The position numbers were made by a program, and so were the translations under genes. Shown one piece after another: positions 23,585 to 33,936 of a DNA stretch of 64,000 bases; position 1 is the stretch's first letter; each line of letters starts with the position of its first letter. The stretch is from Xylona heveae TC161 (lineage: Eukaryota; Ascomycota; Xylonomycetes; Xylonales; Xylonaceae), in NCBI RefSeq assembly GCF_001619985.1, contig NW_017264204.1, forward strand, positions 561,983-625,982, read 5' to 3'. The notes below the pieces were generated by a model. The model was not told the DNA's origin, ran no database searches, and worked only from the letters and a program-made list of their open reading frames with translations.

Positions 23585-25337
23585 TTGAAGACAATGCTAA
23601 GATTGAGTCCCAGTCTATTTTGGGAAGAGTCTTCTGGAAGCAAGAGACTGTCACGCAGAAGAAAATTCATTATCGAGACAAGAGAGCGGGAAATTTGTTT
23701 CGCCCTTGACGGTGCTACACGGCTCTTGGGAAGACCTTGTAGTACCCGCCTGCTCTCGAGGTTTGAGGGGCTTGAGACCCCGGGTGTGCTTGTCTATGGG
23801 CAACACAATAAGTCTCTAGCTCAAGCTGTTTGAGAACCCATGGGACTCAAACACTTGAGGAATGCACCAATCATCACATTTCCCGATCGCGGAGGGTTGA
23901 ATCAGAGGCTCGTATCCGTTTCGAAGGAAGGAGCACTGCAATATCCACGGCACAACCATCCTTTTTCTCATCTCTAACATACGTTCCATCTTCAGCGTCA
24001 GTTTGGACTGCAAATTCCTCGCATTTCAACTACTGCCATGCTACTTTCTCGTCAACTCTTCTAGTGGCATGCTGCAGCTCTTGAAGGACACGGCACCCTG
24101 TGCTGATTTCGTCCTATAGGGGGTTGATCGTCTTTGGGTCGACAGTAACTGCAAATCAGAATTGTCCAGATTATGTTTGTTCGGGCTCTCCAGCAACTGA
24201 CAAGCTTCTCTTTGCCCTGCTGTGGGCCACTCGACCCCGTTCAGGTTGCTGATGACCTGATGCGAATTTGACTTGAGTCTTTTTGCTAAGAATGTATGCT
24301 GCCGAAATGGAGGTGTGGAAGGTGGTTTTAAATGGCCATTGCGCGGTGGAATTTGTAGTCTAGTGGTAGACTGTTTTACACTTTTTAGATTGCGTTCCTT
24401 TTTTCATTTATTTATGTTCTTCCCTTTCAAATCAATCTTCCAGTTCTATTAACTACTTCTTTGAAGATTTGCCACTTTCTGAACTTCCTCGTTTCTGGTG
24501 ATTAAGTGATTTGTCTATTCTCGTGATCAGTTACCTTATATCTAGTGATACCGTGCCATTCGATTGCACAATCTCAAGTCCTAGAATTTTTTTTTTCTAC
24601 CTGAATTTCCCTCTAAAAAAAATTCTAATATATATATGTACATATTCTGCGCGTAAACCTCTTGGTGGAAAACCAACCCGGAAATGCAAATTTTTTTAGG
24701 CAGCAAATTGTCGTGAAGTTGAGGTTGTAATGTAGATTAAACCTACATTGGCTTTACCTCCTTCTACAGAGCACCACCACTACTATCCATCTATCCTACT
24801 TGTCGAGAGCTGGGCAGTTGGCAAGTAAGATAATGAACAAGAAAGAATGTGTTACTAGATTTTAAACTTTTGATTAAAGTTATAATGCTATTGGGTGGTT
24901 GTTGTTGTTGTTGTTGTTGTTTTGTTGGTTTTCCTAGGTAGACTGTACCTTTACACAATAGAATTTGATTGATTGTGAATGTACATACCTTTGTACAGTA
25001 ATTCATGTGCCATGATACAAATTTACAAAAGCATGTTATTGCATGCCTCTTCACAATTAATCTGAATCAATTTAAATCAATGTAAATTGTTGTGAATTTG
25101 GGACACTGAAATTTTGTCAACCAGACATTGTGGGAAGGTTTAAGTTTGAACAAGACATTCCATCCACAGATGGGTTAAAAAATACACACACACAATGGCA
25201 GGCAACAAGGCAGCAGGTCATGGAGTTGGGGGGGGGTGGCATTACAGAACAGAGTACGGAGGTAACATGGAATAATCAGTAACGTGGCATAGCGTGGGAT
25301 ATAAGTAACACATTAAGCATTGCTCGGCAACAAGATT
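23585..25337. other. Intergenic region 3' of UPF1, with a (GTT)n microsatellite
   Basis: No gene is recognised in these 1.75 kb. The stretch turns strongly AT-rich from about 24,360 onward. A (GTT)n repeat lies at about 24898-24923, a run of about nine G near 25,228 and a short CA run near 25186-25193. A partial tRNA-like D arm near 24365-24381 is discussed under rejected items. Confidence 0.5.
24898..24923. repeat. (GTT)n microsatellite
   Basis: About eight GTT units in an AT-rich intergenic region, readable directly in the sequence. Confidence 0.8.
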
Positions 25338-25439
25338 GACCGATTGGCGCAATGGTAGCGCGTGGCTCTCCTACTAAGGAAAGTCCTTGAAACTTATAAG
25401 TTCAAGCCAAGGTTGTGGGTTCGAGTCCCATGTCGGTCG
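25338..25439 (+). tRNA. tRNA-Arg (anticodon CCU) with a 30-nt intron
   Basis: The cloverleaf can be drawn by hand. The acceptor stem GACCGAT pairs with GTCGGTC, with discriminator G at 25439. The D stem is GCGC/GCGC around AATGGTA, the anticodon stem TGGCT/AGCCA, the variable loop AGGTT, and the T arm GTGGG-TTCGAGT-CCCAT. The loop reads C-T-CCT-A, placing anticodon CCT at 25370-25372 with U33 before it. The intron is 25374-25403, between positions 37 and 38 as is canonical for nuclear tRNA introns. The product would decode AGG as arginine. Internal A and B boxes fall in the D and T arms, and a T5 run (25447-25451) shortly after the 3' end can serve as the RNA polymerase III terminator. Confidence 0.93.
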
Positions 25440-25818
25440 ACAAATGTTTTTATTTTTTATTTTATTTTTTATTTTATTTTTTCGAATGCAGACTTCAAGT
25501 GAGCTTGCACTGACTGAAATGGTGGATGCGAATGAAATTTTTCTACTTATTGGGGAGCACGGGTGCGTGTGGGTGAGTTCAAAAATTAACTGGCATAACG
25601 TTAAAGGGAACAGGGAATAAAGTGAGAAAGTGAGAAAGTGAGGAAGTGAGGAAGTGGGGAAAAGTCTCGCATCACAATGTCTTGGATTCACTGAAAAAAA
25701 AAAGGGGGAAAAGAGAATGGAAGAAAAAAGATGTGGATATTGTCTATTCTTGAAAATTGAACAGAATAGAATAGAATGGTTTAAGAAGAACAGGAGAGAA
25801 CAAAATGCTCAAAAGTAA
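25440..25818. other. tRNA terminator and purine-rich repeat tract
   Basis: Immediately 3' of the tRNA lies a T-rich run with ATTTT units (25446-25482), including the likely Pol III stop. Further on, 25620-25664 is a minisatellite-like series of GTGAGAAA / GTGAGGAA units. The remainder is the 3' flank of the AhpC-like gene. No protein gene is supported. Confidence 0.6.
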
Positions 25819-27038
25819 TTAATCTAGTCCAATGATTTTCCGTAGTTCTGGAACTTCAGTATGGTCACGGGTCGACTGCATTCTGTGAACCCAGACGACA
25901 TGGGCTTGTTCGTCTTGTCCTGACGTCGCTGGATGAGGGGTTTGAGTCTGGGTCTTCTCTTCCTCTGAAGATCCATATTCCTTGTAGGGTAAAGGTTCAG
26001 CAATATCGGTGTGTGTTGCCGCTCCAGATCCCACTTCGATCAGTAATTCGCCTCCGACTTGCTTAAAGTCTCCGCCCTTGAAAATCGATGGTCCAGACAT
26101 GACCATCTGCTTCATGCTGCGCAGGGTCGTTCCGACAAAAGTACCGGGAGAGTAAGCTGGCTTTGTCTCGCCCAGAGATAACGTTTTGGTCATCTGTAGC
26201 GCTTGATATAGCTGACCGCTGGGGTCGGCGTAAATGGGGTACGGACAGGACGTGGTTTCGGCATACCATGGTATGAGTGATGGCTCGCCGCATCCGATGA
26301 CTATGATTTGCGTTGGATATTTGAGAGGAGGGCTGTTGAGCGCTTCTGGTTTAATCGATGCGCTGAGCATCTGGAGGTAGTCTTGGCAGACCTAGATGGC
26401 TGGTAAGCCCCCAATTTTCGCCCCCGATATTGCGAGATGTAGAGCGTGGAAAGAGAGAAGTAAGGGGAAATGGACCGCGTAGTATATATGACGAGTAATA
26501 AACACTTGGAACGTTGCGTAGAGAAAGGAAATGACCATTTTAAGAAGGGAAAGCGCATGTCTGCGGTCAAGGGAAAATACAATGAAGGGTGGGAGGGGGG
26601 GAAAGGCAAACGATGAATATGTAAGTGTTTATTGCTTTAAAAGTGTCTTCTCTTGTATAACAGGCAATAGTGGAACTTCTGTTGGATAAAAAAAAATGAA
26701 AGAACAGGTAGTAGGAAATGAAAGAATTGATTCATGCAGTGAGCATCTTGCTGACTTACTCCACAGAAAAAGTGTCGAACGAAAATAAACAGGGTTCGGT
26801 GCGTCTGACTATGACTTGCTGCGCCGTGGCTGGAGCGGAGATAGAGATCTTTGAACGAAAAGGATTTCCCATCTGCTGAGAGTACATGCAGATCAGCGAC
26901 CTTGGTGAGGTCTACTGAAGCGCTGTCTTCTGATTTTCTTGGCTTTGCTTTTGGTGCCGGGCCTGGGTTCGGCATGGATTTCAGGTCTGGGCGCATTTCG
27001 GCCCCGGCAGTAGCGTACATGAAACTTCCTCCACTCAT
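25819..27038 (-). CDS. AhpC/TSA-superfamily (AAED1/PRXL2-like) thioredoxin-fold protein
   Basis: Two minus-strand exons (26760-27038 and 25819-26391), separated by a 368-nt intron, give 283 residues. The join yields RTLFIFVRHFFCG-VCQDYLQMLSAS, the typical beta-strand then CxxC helix start of AhpC/TSA proteins. The intron falls at phase 0 inside the C-G-V-C motif. Further family features are QIIVIGCGEPSLIPWYAETT, CPYPIYADPSGQLYQALQM and the late GGELLIEVGSG...HVVWVHRMQSTRDH. Members are presumed peroxiredoxin-like thiol oxidoreductases, but their substrates are mostly unknown. The basic, Pro-rich first 40 residues look disordered. The intron is long for this window but has GTAAGT and AG ends. 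The gene is head to head with trimethyllysine dioxygenase. Confidence 0.88.
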
Positions 27039-27618
27039 GATGATGATGATGATGGGAATGATAACATAAAAGGAAGGTTGATCAGATTATGAAGGAAATA
27101 GAGAAATTGGAAATTGGAGAATGCTCGAAGTCCCAAGGGGTATTTGATATTGGACTGATGACGATATGTAAAGAAATGGCCGTCGAGGGATAGATTGTGA
27201 AAATGACAACAAAGACATTGATCTGCTCAGGCAGCAAGAATATCAAAAGATAATGAAAACAACCTATTTGAAGAGACGAACAGAGATTAAATAAATGGAC
27301 ATCAAGTCGGGCATGACAGGGAATGATATCAAACAGATATTGTGTACTGCCTCGCTGCAGGGGGATATTCGCGCCAAGAGGATTTCTCGGCTGACGTAGG
27401 ATTTTCGTGGGGTAAAACCTGTAAAAGGAATGCTTATCCGTCTATCGCCCCTTTGGCCCCCAGGGACTTCGTATCGTAGTGCACGTGTACTGTAAATACC
27501 CACAGAACATTGTACCGAGGGTGTACACTGCACCTCTACTTTTCGTCAAACTGCTTCAGATTGGTATAATCTTTGTTTATACTCGATTGTATATATTTCT
27601 TTTTCGTCGACCCGGATT
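27039..27618. promoter_or_regulatory. Divergent promoter region, AhpC-like gene / trimethyllysine dioxygenase
   Basis: This stretch separates two divergent starts; the right-hand start is tentative. It begins next to the ATG with a CAT/GAT triplet run (27036-27055). Apart from that I see no specific regulatory element and no further gene. Confidence 0.4.
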
Positions 27619-29666
27619 ATGCTATCTTTGGCTCTCAGACGGTACCCTCTCTGTTCATTATCCCCGAATTGGCGACGTTGCTTATCAAGTCAGGCGTGTG
27701 GCTCTACCCCGCATTCCAGGAGCATCTTCTGCATTTCCTCGTAGAATTGTTAATTCCGTAAGTAAAATGCTGCAAATTTGTCTGGTTTCTATTTCAAACT
27801 GTCAATTTTTCTGAGTCGATAGCATTCAACCTCCAGTCAAAATTTTATTCGTTTTGCTCTTGTTGTTTCCTCTTGTTGTATCTTGCTGTTGATGTTTACT
27901 TATGGAACTGATATTGACTTGACGATTAGCAAAATATACCGTTTTTCCAAAGAAAGGACCTGGCATGCTATTTTTCTATAAATGCACGGCAGAATCAAAG
28001 CATTGTAGAAAATGAATTTGGAAGCGCCCAAGCGGAACCCACTGCCTTCTCTGATGACAAGGCGATTACCGTCCAATGGCCTGACAAAACACCAGCAAAA
28101 TTGTAAAGTCAAGTTATTGTAATTAGTATGAAAAAACCCAGCTAACTGTTGAATTTACAGCTTGAACCTATGGCTGAGGTGCGTACGAAGTGCATTTGGC
28201 CGTAGCAATGAGACTGAGTGTTTGAAGAGATCATTGTCAATGCTCAGCGTGTGTTCATCAAGACACAAAACAGCGTCTCCTTGATTCCTTTGCTGTACGT
28301 TTCAATGGTTGCTAGCCTGCTCTAAGCTGACTCTGTGGTAAGCTCCCAAGGGACATCTATGCCAAAGCCGTCATTCCAAGCCCGAAGGGTCTTCATGTGA
28401 AATGTAAGCCGAAAATGACTCCATTTCAGGAAAGCTACTTACAGTATGTCAGGGAATAGCGACGGTCATGAAAGTATATATGATTGGGATTGGCTTCACT
28501 TACATCGTCATTTCCCGAAACGCCCGATGCATGACCATGAGCTGCCAAGGTACGCAAATCTACGCTGTCGAAAAGGACATAGAGCATTACTGAAGATCTT
28601 AGTTTTAAGCTATGGGGCAGCGAAATTCGGAACTCCCCACCTACAGTCCAATACAAGGATATAATGAGCTCTGAAGAAGGAGTAGGAGGTTGGTTAATGA
28701 GCATAGTATGTTCCTTTTGCTCTCGTACGCCTTATGTACGGTAGTTGACATCAATAAGCATCGTTTTGGTTTCGCCTCTGTCGAGGGTTGCCCAGCTTCT
28801 CCAGAAGCTACCGAGGAACTTCTCGAACGGATTTCCTTTATCCGTCATACGCATTATGGTATCTCTATCTGCCTCTCTAGCTGTATCTCTAAAACTGACA
28901 CTCTATCTCAGGCGGGTTCTGGGACTTTACCTCTGATCTAGCTTCAAAGGATACGGCTTATACGTCTTTGGCCTTGAATGCCCATACTGACACGACATAT
29001 TTTTCCGACCCAGCTGGCCTGCAGCTGTTTCACCTCCTTTCGCACACTCAAGGAGAAGGTGGTGCTTCGCTATTAGTGGACGGCTTCCGTGCTGCCCATA
29101 TCTTGAAGAAAGAAGCACCGGAAGCCTATCGTATCTTGAGCCAAGTGAGGGTACCATCCCATGCAAGTGGAAATGAGGGAATCAGCATTCAGCCTTATAC
29201 CTCGTTTCCAATCCTTAACCATCATCCAGTTACAGGAGAATTGATACAGGTCCGATGGAACAATGATGACAGGGCCACTATGGACGAATGGGAAAATGAA
29301 GAGGACGTGGAGAGATGGTACGATGCAGCTCGTAAATGGGCCAACATCCTCAGGCGTGAGGAAAGCGAATACTGGGAGCAGCTACAGCCAGGTCGTCCAT
29401 TAAGTTCGTTGCTCATCAGGTGTACATTAATAAAAGAAAAGGAGACAGATGCTAATACGTTCAGCAGTCTTTGACAATTGGAGGATACTCCATGGAAGAT
29501 CAGCCTTTACAGGAAAACGACGATTATGTGGTGGATATAGTTCAGTTTATCCTAACCTCCGACTGAGCAAGCCAAATACTAACACCTTCTAGTCAATCGC
29601 GATGATTTCATTTCTCGACTGCGTATGACTAACTGGAACCGCGAGCAAATATTAAAGGCTCTGTAA
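27619..29666 (+). CDS. tmlH: Trimethyllysine dioxygenase (carnitine biosynthesis)
   Basis: At least ten internal and terminal exons are readable: (~27930)-28102, 28161-28178, 28228-28294, 28343-28403, 28453-28549, 28603-28705, 28759-28858, 28912-29403, 29468-29539 and 29593-29666. Joined, they give the N-terminal zinc-type domain (NLWLRDHCQCSACVHQDTKQ), then the Fe(II)/2-oxoglutarate dioxygenase domain with ligands in NAHTDTTYF and LHGRSAFTGKRR, ending INRDDFISRLR. The enzyme hydroxylates trimethyllysine, the first step to carnitine. The first exon is uncertain. An ATG at 27619 opens MLSLALRRYPLCSLSPNWRR, which has the Arg/Ser/Leu-rich, acid-free look of a mitochondrial presequence, but the donor joining it to the next exon is not settled (GTAGAA after Ser-Ser is one option). 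Two donors are weak (GTTCGT, GTTCAG). Catalytic residues are intact. Confidence 0.88.
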
Positions 29667-32565
29667 TTATCTATGGTCGCCATCAACCGTTGTCCGTACC
29701 AGTCGAGAGTGTTTCACTCGAAATGCTCCAACACTCCGTAGTGGTTCGCATTGTTTCGGAAATGCTCCTGTTTGCGCAATTGAGCCTCCATTGACATGAC
29801 ATGTGACACGTCGGGAATCTATATCAAACCCTAGCTAGCTGTTCCCTGCCAAAAGACAACGTGCAGCACCCGCAGGATCCACATATGACGTATATACCTG
29901 ATAGCTAAGCGCGGTAATTTTTACATCTATGAATAGCATGCCCTGAGGGGTGCTCTACCGAAGGAGGCGGTGGAAAAGTCCAAGCCGGAGATATGCAATC
30001 ATCAGACGAACAATACCTTTTAGACGGTTTAATTGAATACCAAGCCGTAGTAGTCTGTTGAGGATGTGGGGCCACCCCATCGTGTCAGCACACATGTCCC
30101 TGCTTCCGTTGACAAGCGGGTGGTTCTTTTCAGTCAGGGAATTATGTCGAGCCTACCAGCGGGATGCGAGAAGGGCATTCCGTGCTTTTTATTTGGTGCG
30201 GCAACAGTTACAACCGTACCTTTTGGCTGACGGCGAATCCCTCCCAAATTTGGCTTGGGCTGAACAATGTGGATGATCTTTCTTAACTGCGGATAACCGG
30301 GGAATCGATTTGCCCACGGGAAAATGGGTTTGAGGCTTCTGCTTTCAGAGCTGATTGCCATTTTATTGGTTGCCCATGCTCCCCATTTGTCGCAAGGCTA
30401 TTAGATCCGGCTTTTACACCGGAATCTATATTCACCGAGACTGGGCTGACGGATTTACCGCATCGACAAGCTCTCTTTCGAGAAATCCTTGAGAGTATTT
30501 GAAACCCCCCGACGCGGTATGCGGCTCTGGGTCCTTGGCCTTGTGGCGATTACTCCGTATGGACTCAACTTGGGGAATCGCGGGAGCTGAAATCTCGGCA
30601 CGAAGAATCAATGGGCCGGGCCACCTGAGGGGGCCCCTGGGGACTAACTTAGTCAAACCTTAACCAACTGAACACGCGAAAAGAGGCAAACCACAGAAGA
30701 AAGTTGCCAGCTGTTCAACAAATTTGCACACTTTCTACCAGGTAACCCAATCGCCGCCAACTATATCATACTCAGCCACTTTGGTCAGCCAGCCTATCTG
30801 AGTCAATGTTAATGCATCCTTCCCCCCGGCTGCGGGAAATTGAGTCTCGGTCAGTTATTCGGAAAGCGGATGGCGAGCTCTTTAGCTCCTCCGACGTCAT
30901 CCCGCGAACCTAAGGCGCTCAAGCTCAAAGAAGGAGAAAGTCAAAATATTGAATCCCCTAAGATTAGTTGGGATTGGTCCCATCATCTAAATAGCTTGAT
31001 GCTGGGATATATATTTCTTTCCCTGTGTTAGGGGATGTCTGAGGTTTTGACAATGGCAAGTGGTTACAATAACGGCCCTCAGCATGTCAGCCGTGGCGAG
31101 GATAGAATGACGATTACTCCGTAGGCGAGGCGATTATTGAAATTCGAGCTTATACAATATGTACTCGGAGATGCCGCCGATTCACAGCATCCGAATCATC
31201 TTGGCGGACTTCCGCAATCCCCTGGCAATGTATCTTACCTCACCATCGATTAAGGTGGGTTAATCTAATGTATGAATGAGAGCCGGCCTTTTCGTAATTG
31301 TTCCCAGGCTCGGTGGCGAGACACTGGAGAGCGATGGACTTAATGGATGGCATCATAGATAAAATGCGGCACTGAGAAAGTGCCGGCTACTCTTCACCGG
31401 CTTGGGCTCTGCCAGCTGAAGGGGAAAGTTTCACGGTAAAGAAACCACTTGTAGCATCTGATACTGAGCCTGACATGGTCGTCTTGATGGATTAAAGTGT
31501 GTACTTTCTGTTTCCTAGAACTGATTCTGGTCCTGGTTGCGAATTGGCTCCTCTGTTTACTATGACTGTCTGAGAAGTATTGATGACTGCCTACGTGAGA
31601 TTGCAATGCTCGTAGGCTGTCGGCTGCAGCATCGGAAATGAGCCAAGCTGAGTGCCCGAAGATGGCTGTTGCGTGTAACCTGCATTCATCCCTCTCACCA
31701 TCTTACCACAACCTGTTGTAGGGCTGCTACTTGAGGTGCGGGCATTGGATATGGAACTATGGCAAAAGTCCTGTCGTACAATCTGCCCAATACATTCACT
31801 GCTTTGTACGATGACCACAAGATGCATGCGAGGGAAGAGTCGCAGCAGGCTGGAGGTTTCGACCAGTTTGATGGTCATTACGGCCAAGCAGCCTTTAACC
31901 CATATTCTGCTTCTAGACAAATCCCTGAGGCTTTCTTTCAGCTTCTTCTTCGTCGACGGGCTGTCGCTCTTTCCCTTTTCTCTTTGACCTCTTCCTTCCA
32001 ATTTCGATCAAAGGGCCTATGATCTGCCTACTGAGCTGTTTCTTTGCCTTCAGGAGGAATACGACACGCTTCGCCTTCAGCTTCCACCAATCTTCCCACC
32101 AAGTCAAAGGCAGCATGTACCAGGTGGACCGACAGTGTCATTTCATTTGACCACATCCTACACACTCGTCGTTTCGGTCGACTTGGCACAGTGGAGAGTA
32201 GCTCGCGCAACTGATTTGACCACTCTACGGGGGCCTTTCTTCTTATCGAAGGATTTGCAACGACACGTCAGGAAAGGTCGGCGTGATACAACAAAGATAC
32301 ATCTTTCGCCTACAGTGAGGTCTACGGCTAGAGGTCAGACTGGACGAGACTGAAAGGTTGAATCGGAGTACCCAGCAATACTGAATGACTTTGAAGGGAG
32401 ACAAGCTAAATTGTGGGCGCATTTGGTCACTTTGCTTATCCAGCTAACCGACAGTCTCTCTCTCCAAGCCCCCATTCCGCGGCTTGGACAGGCCATTATA
32501 ACTCCATACCCAAGAGAGACAAGCTGGCAGACGCTTTGCAGTACCGGCGCCGCTCCACGACGACC
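29667..32565. other. 2.9-kb unresolved region with scattered coding-like fragments
   Basis: No intact gene is recognised. Two exact TACTCCGTA 9-mers occur (30551-30559, 31115-31123). From about 31590 to 32345 the composition looks more coding-like. On the plus strand an ATG at 31759 opens a frame with QQAGGFDQFDGHYGQAAFNP. Further on there are pieces AYDLPTELFLCLQEEY (from about 32021) and FFLSKDLQRHVRKG (from about 32236), in frames that do not join by obvious splice sites. The minus strand has a competing frame ending with YTQQPSSGTQLGSFPM (stop at 31591). This may be a decayed gene, a fast-evolving gene with introns I could not place, or chance. Confidence 0.35.
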
Positions 32566-33186
32566 ATGACGGGCCCCGGCGCGCCCAACGACATCACTGC
32601 CGTGGCCACCGTCTCCAACATCCCTACCGGTACCCCTCATGCTATAAGCTCAGGACACAACAAGCTCACCGAGTGGGATGGTACTGCTCCTGCTCCTGCT
32701 TTTTCTTCTAGCTCAGATGAAAATTCTTTGATACGAACTCTTCCAGAATCGACGTCGACACGTTCAAGGCCCAATTTTCATGTGCAGACACCTCTTCCTG
32801 CATCGGAGCTTATAGACTGCTTCGATATTGCGGAAAAGAAATTAACTACGTCAAAACTCGAGGCTCACCGAGTATCCTGCTATTGGATTCCCTCCATTAG
32901 TGGATTCATTCCTGGTCCTGGCGGTCAGGCAACACCAATCCACTCTCGCCAGAATTCGTGTCAAGGGTTTGGTCGTCCGGTGCTCTACAAATCTAACAGC
33001 TCAACGACGTCGACCAGGACACAGCCGAGTTCAAGCGTTAGTCGCTTACCGTTGCTGAGAACCATCTCCTCGTCGTTCGCTGAGCTTAGTTTTCCTGCAA
33101 CACGTCCTTCTGCCATGGCGACACAGGAGGGCGTTAATGCTCAGCGAGCGACGGCCTTGTTAAGGCAAGCCATACTGCAGAGGTAA
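32566..33186 (+). CDS. Hypothetical Ser/Thr/Pro-rich protein
   Basis: A frame of 206 residues starts at the ATG at 32566, which has a good context (CGACCATGA). The frame stays open 153 nt further upstream without an ATG, so an upstream exon is possible. The product is rich in Ser, Thr and Pro (SSSSDENS, SNSSTTSTRTQPSSSVSR), with one less biased segment, ASELIDCFDIAEKKLTTSKL followed by HRVSCYWIPSISGF. I see no known domain, signal peptide or membrane segment. The frame ends at AGGTAAGTG: the TAA lies inside a perfect GTAAGT donor, so the real gene may splice onward into 33187-33936. The next gene downstream is the Sch9 kinase on the same strand. Codon composition and the long frame support coding; the function is unknown. 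Confidence 0.45.
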   Translation: MTGPGAPNDITAVATVSNIPTGTPHAISSGHNKLTEWDGTAPAPAFSSSSDENSLIRTLPESTSTRSRPNFHVQTPLPASELIDCFDIAEKKLTTSKLEAHRVSCYWIPSISGFIPGPGGQATPIHSRQNSCQGFGRPVLYKSNSSTTSTRTQPSSSVSRLPLLRTISSSFAELSFPATRPSAMATQEGVNAQRATALLRQAILQR

Positions 33187-33936
33187 GTGCGTTGCAATTA
33201 TTATTGTTTCTTAATTGTTGTTATGTCGGAAGCCGCTCCGTTCGAGGGCAACCTTCACGAATCGTGTTCCCGATGGGCTTCTGCGATCCACCTTGCGTCC
33301 AAACTGCATGCGAGCGACATGGGGCCGCTCCACTTTTTTTCGTCTCTGATTGGGGACGACAGCATGTGCACATGCAGAATGGACGAAAGGGTGGACTCGT
33401 TGCGATTCGGGAACTTTTTTTTTTTTCGTCTTTGGCGCTTCTCGGTCCGAACAAGCACCATTTCTAAGCTATACCCTTTCGTGGAAAAGTCAAGCGTCAC
33501 TAGACGTCGGACTTTGCCCACTTTCTCTCTTGTCGTGCTTCCCACAAATATGCTCGCCCGGTCACCATTTTTACGTCTTCCTTTCCTTCCCTTCCTCTCG
33601 AATTCCCTTGTTGTTTCAAAACCGTCTTCAGTTTCTCCTGACAACCACGGGCGCAACTTGGTTATGTGAAGCCCAATCGTGACCCACTTCCATGATCCCT
33701 TAAAATTCGTTTCGCTTCATCGAGACCCTGCAAACTCCCTTTTCCCTCTTTTTCCTCCCCGTCAGCTTTCTCGTTGCCACTAGAGGCGCGGCACCTGCCG
33801 TCACATCGTCACTCCCCTTGGACGAGTGTGTGACCCGCTACGTGCTCCTCGTGGTGATCTCCGCTTACCTTTGGCGATTTCCAAAGCGTACTTCCATCGT
33901 TGCACCTCCTTCTCCGCCAAACAATTCATCCCCACG
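33187..33936. other. Pyrimidine-rich upstream region of SCH9
   Basis: This is the likely promoter and 5' UTR of the kinase gene, with long CT tracts on the plus strand (for example around 33410-33435 and 33580-33780). The kinase frame extends 37 codons upstream of the chosen ATG without another ATG. The stretch may also hold a downstream exon of the preceding hypothetical gene. Confidence 0.45.

Noticed and set aside
24349-24400. Possible second tRNA: GTCTAGTGGTAGAC looks like a D arm
   Set aside because: No matching anticodon stem, T arm (GGTTCGA-type) or acceptor pairing follows. At most a tRNA fragment.
29667-32565. Transposon or virus-derived element in the 2.9-kb unresolved region
   Set aside because: No terminal repeats, transposase, reverse transcriptase or integrase motifs were seen.
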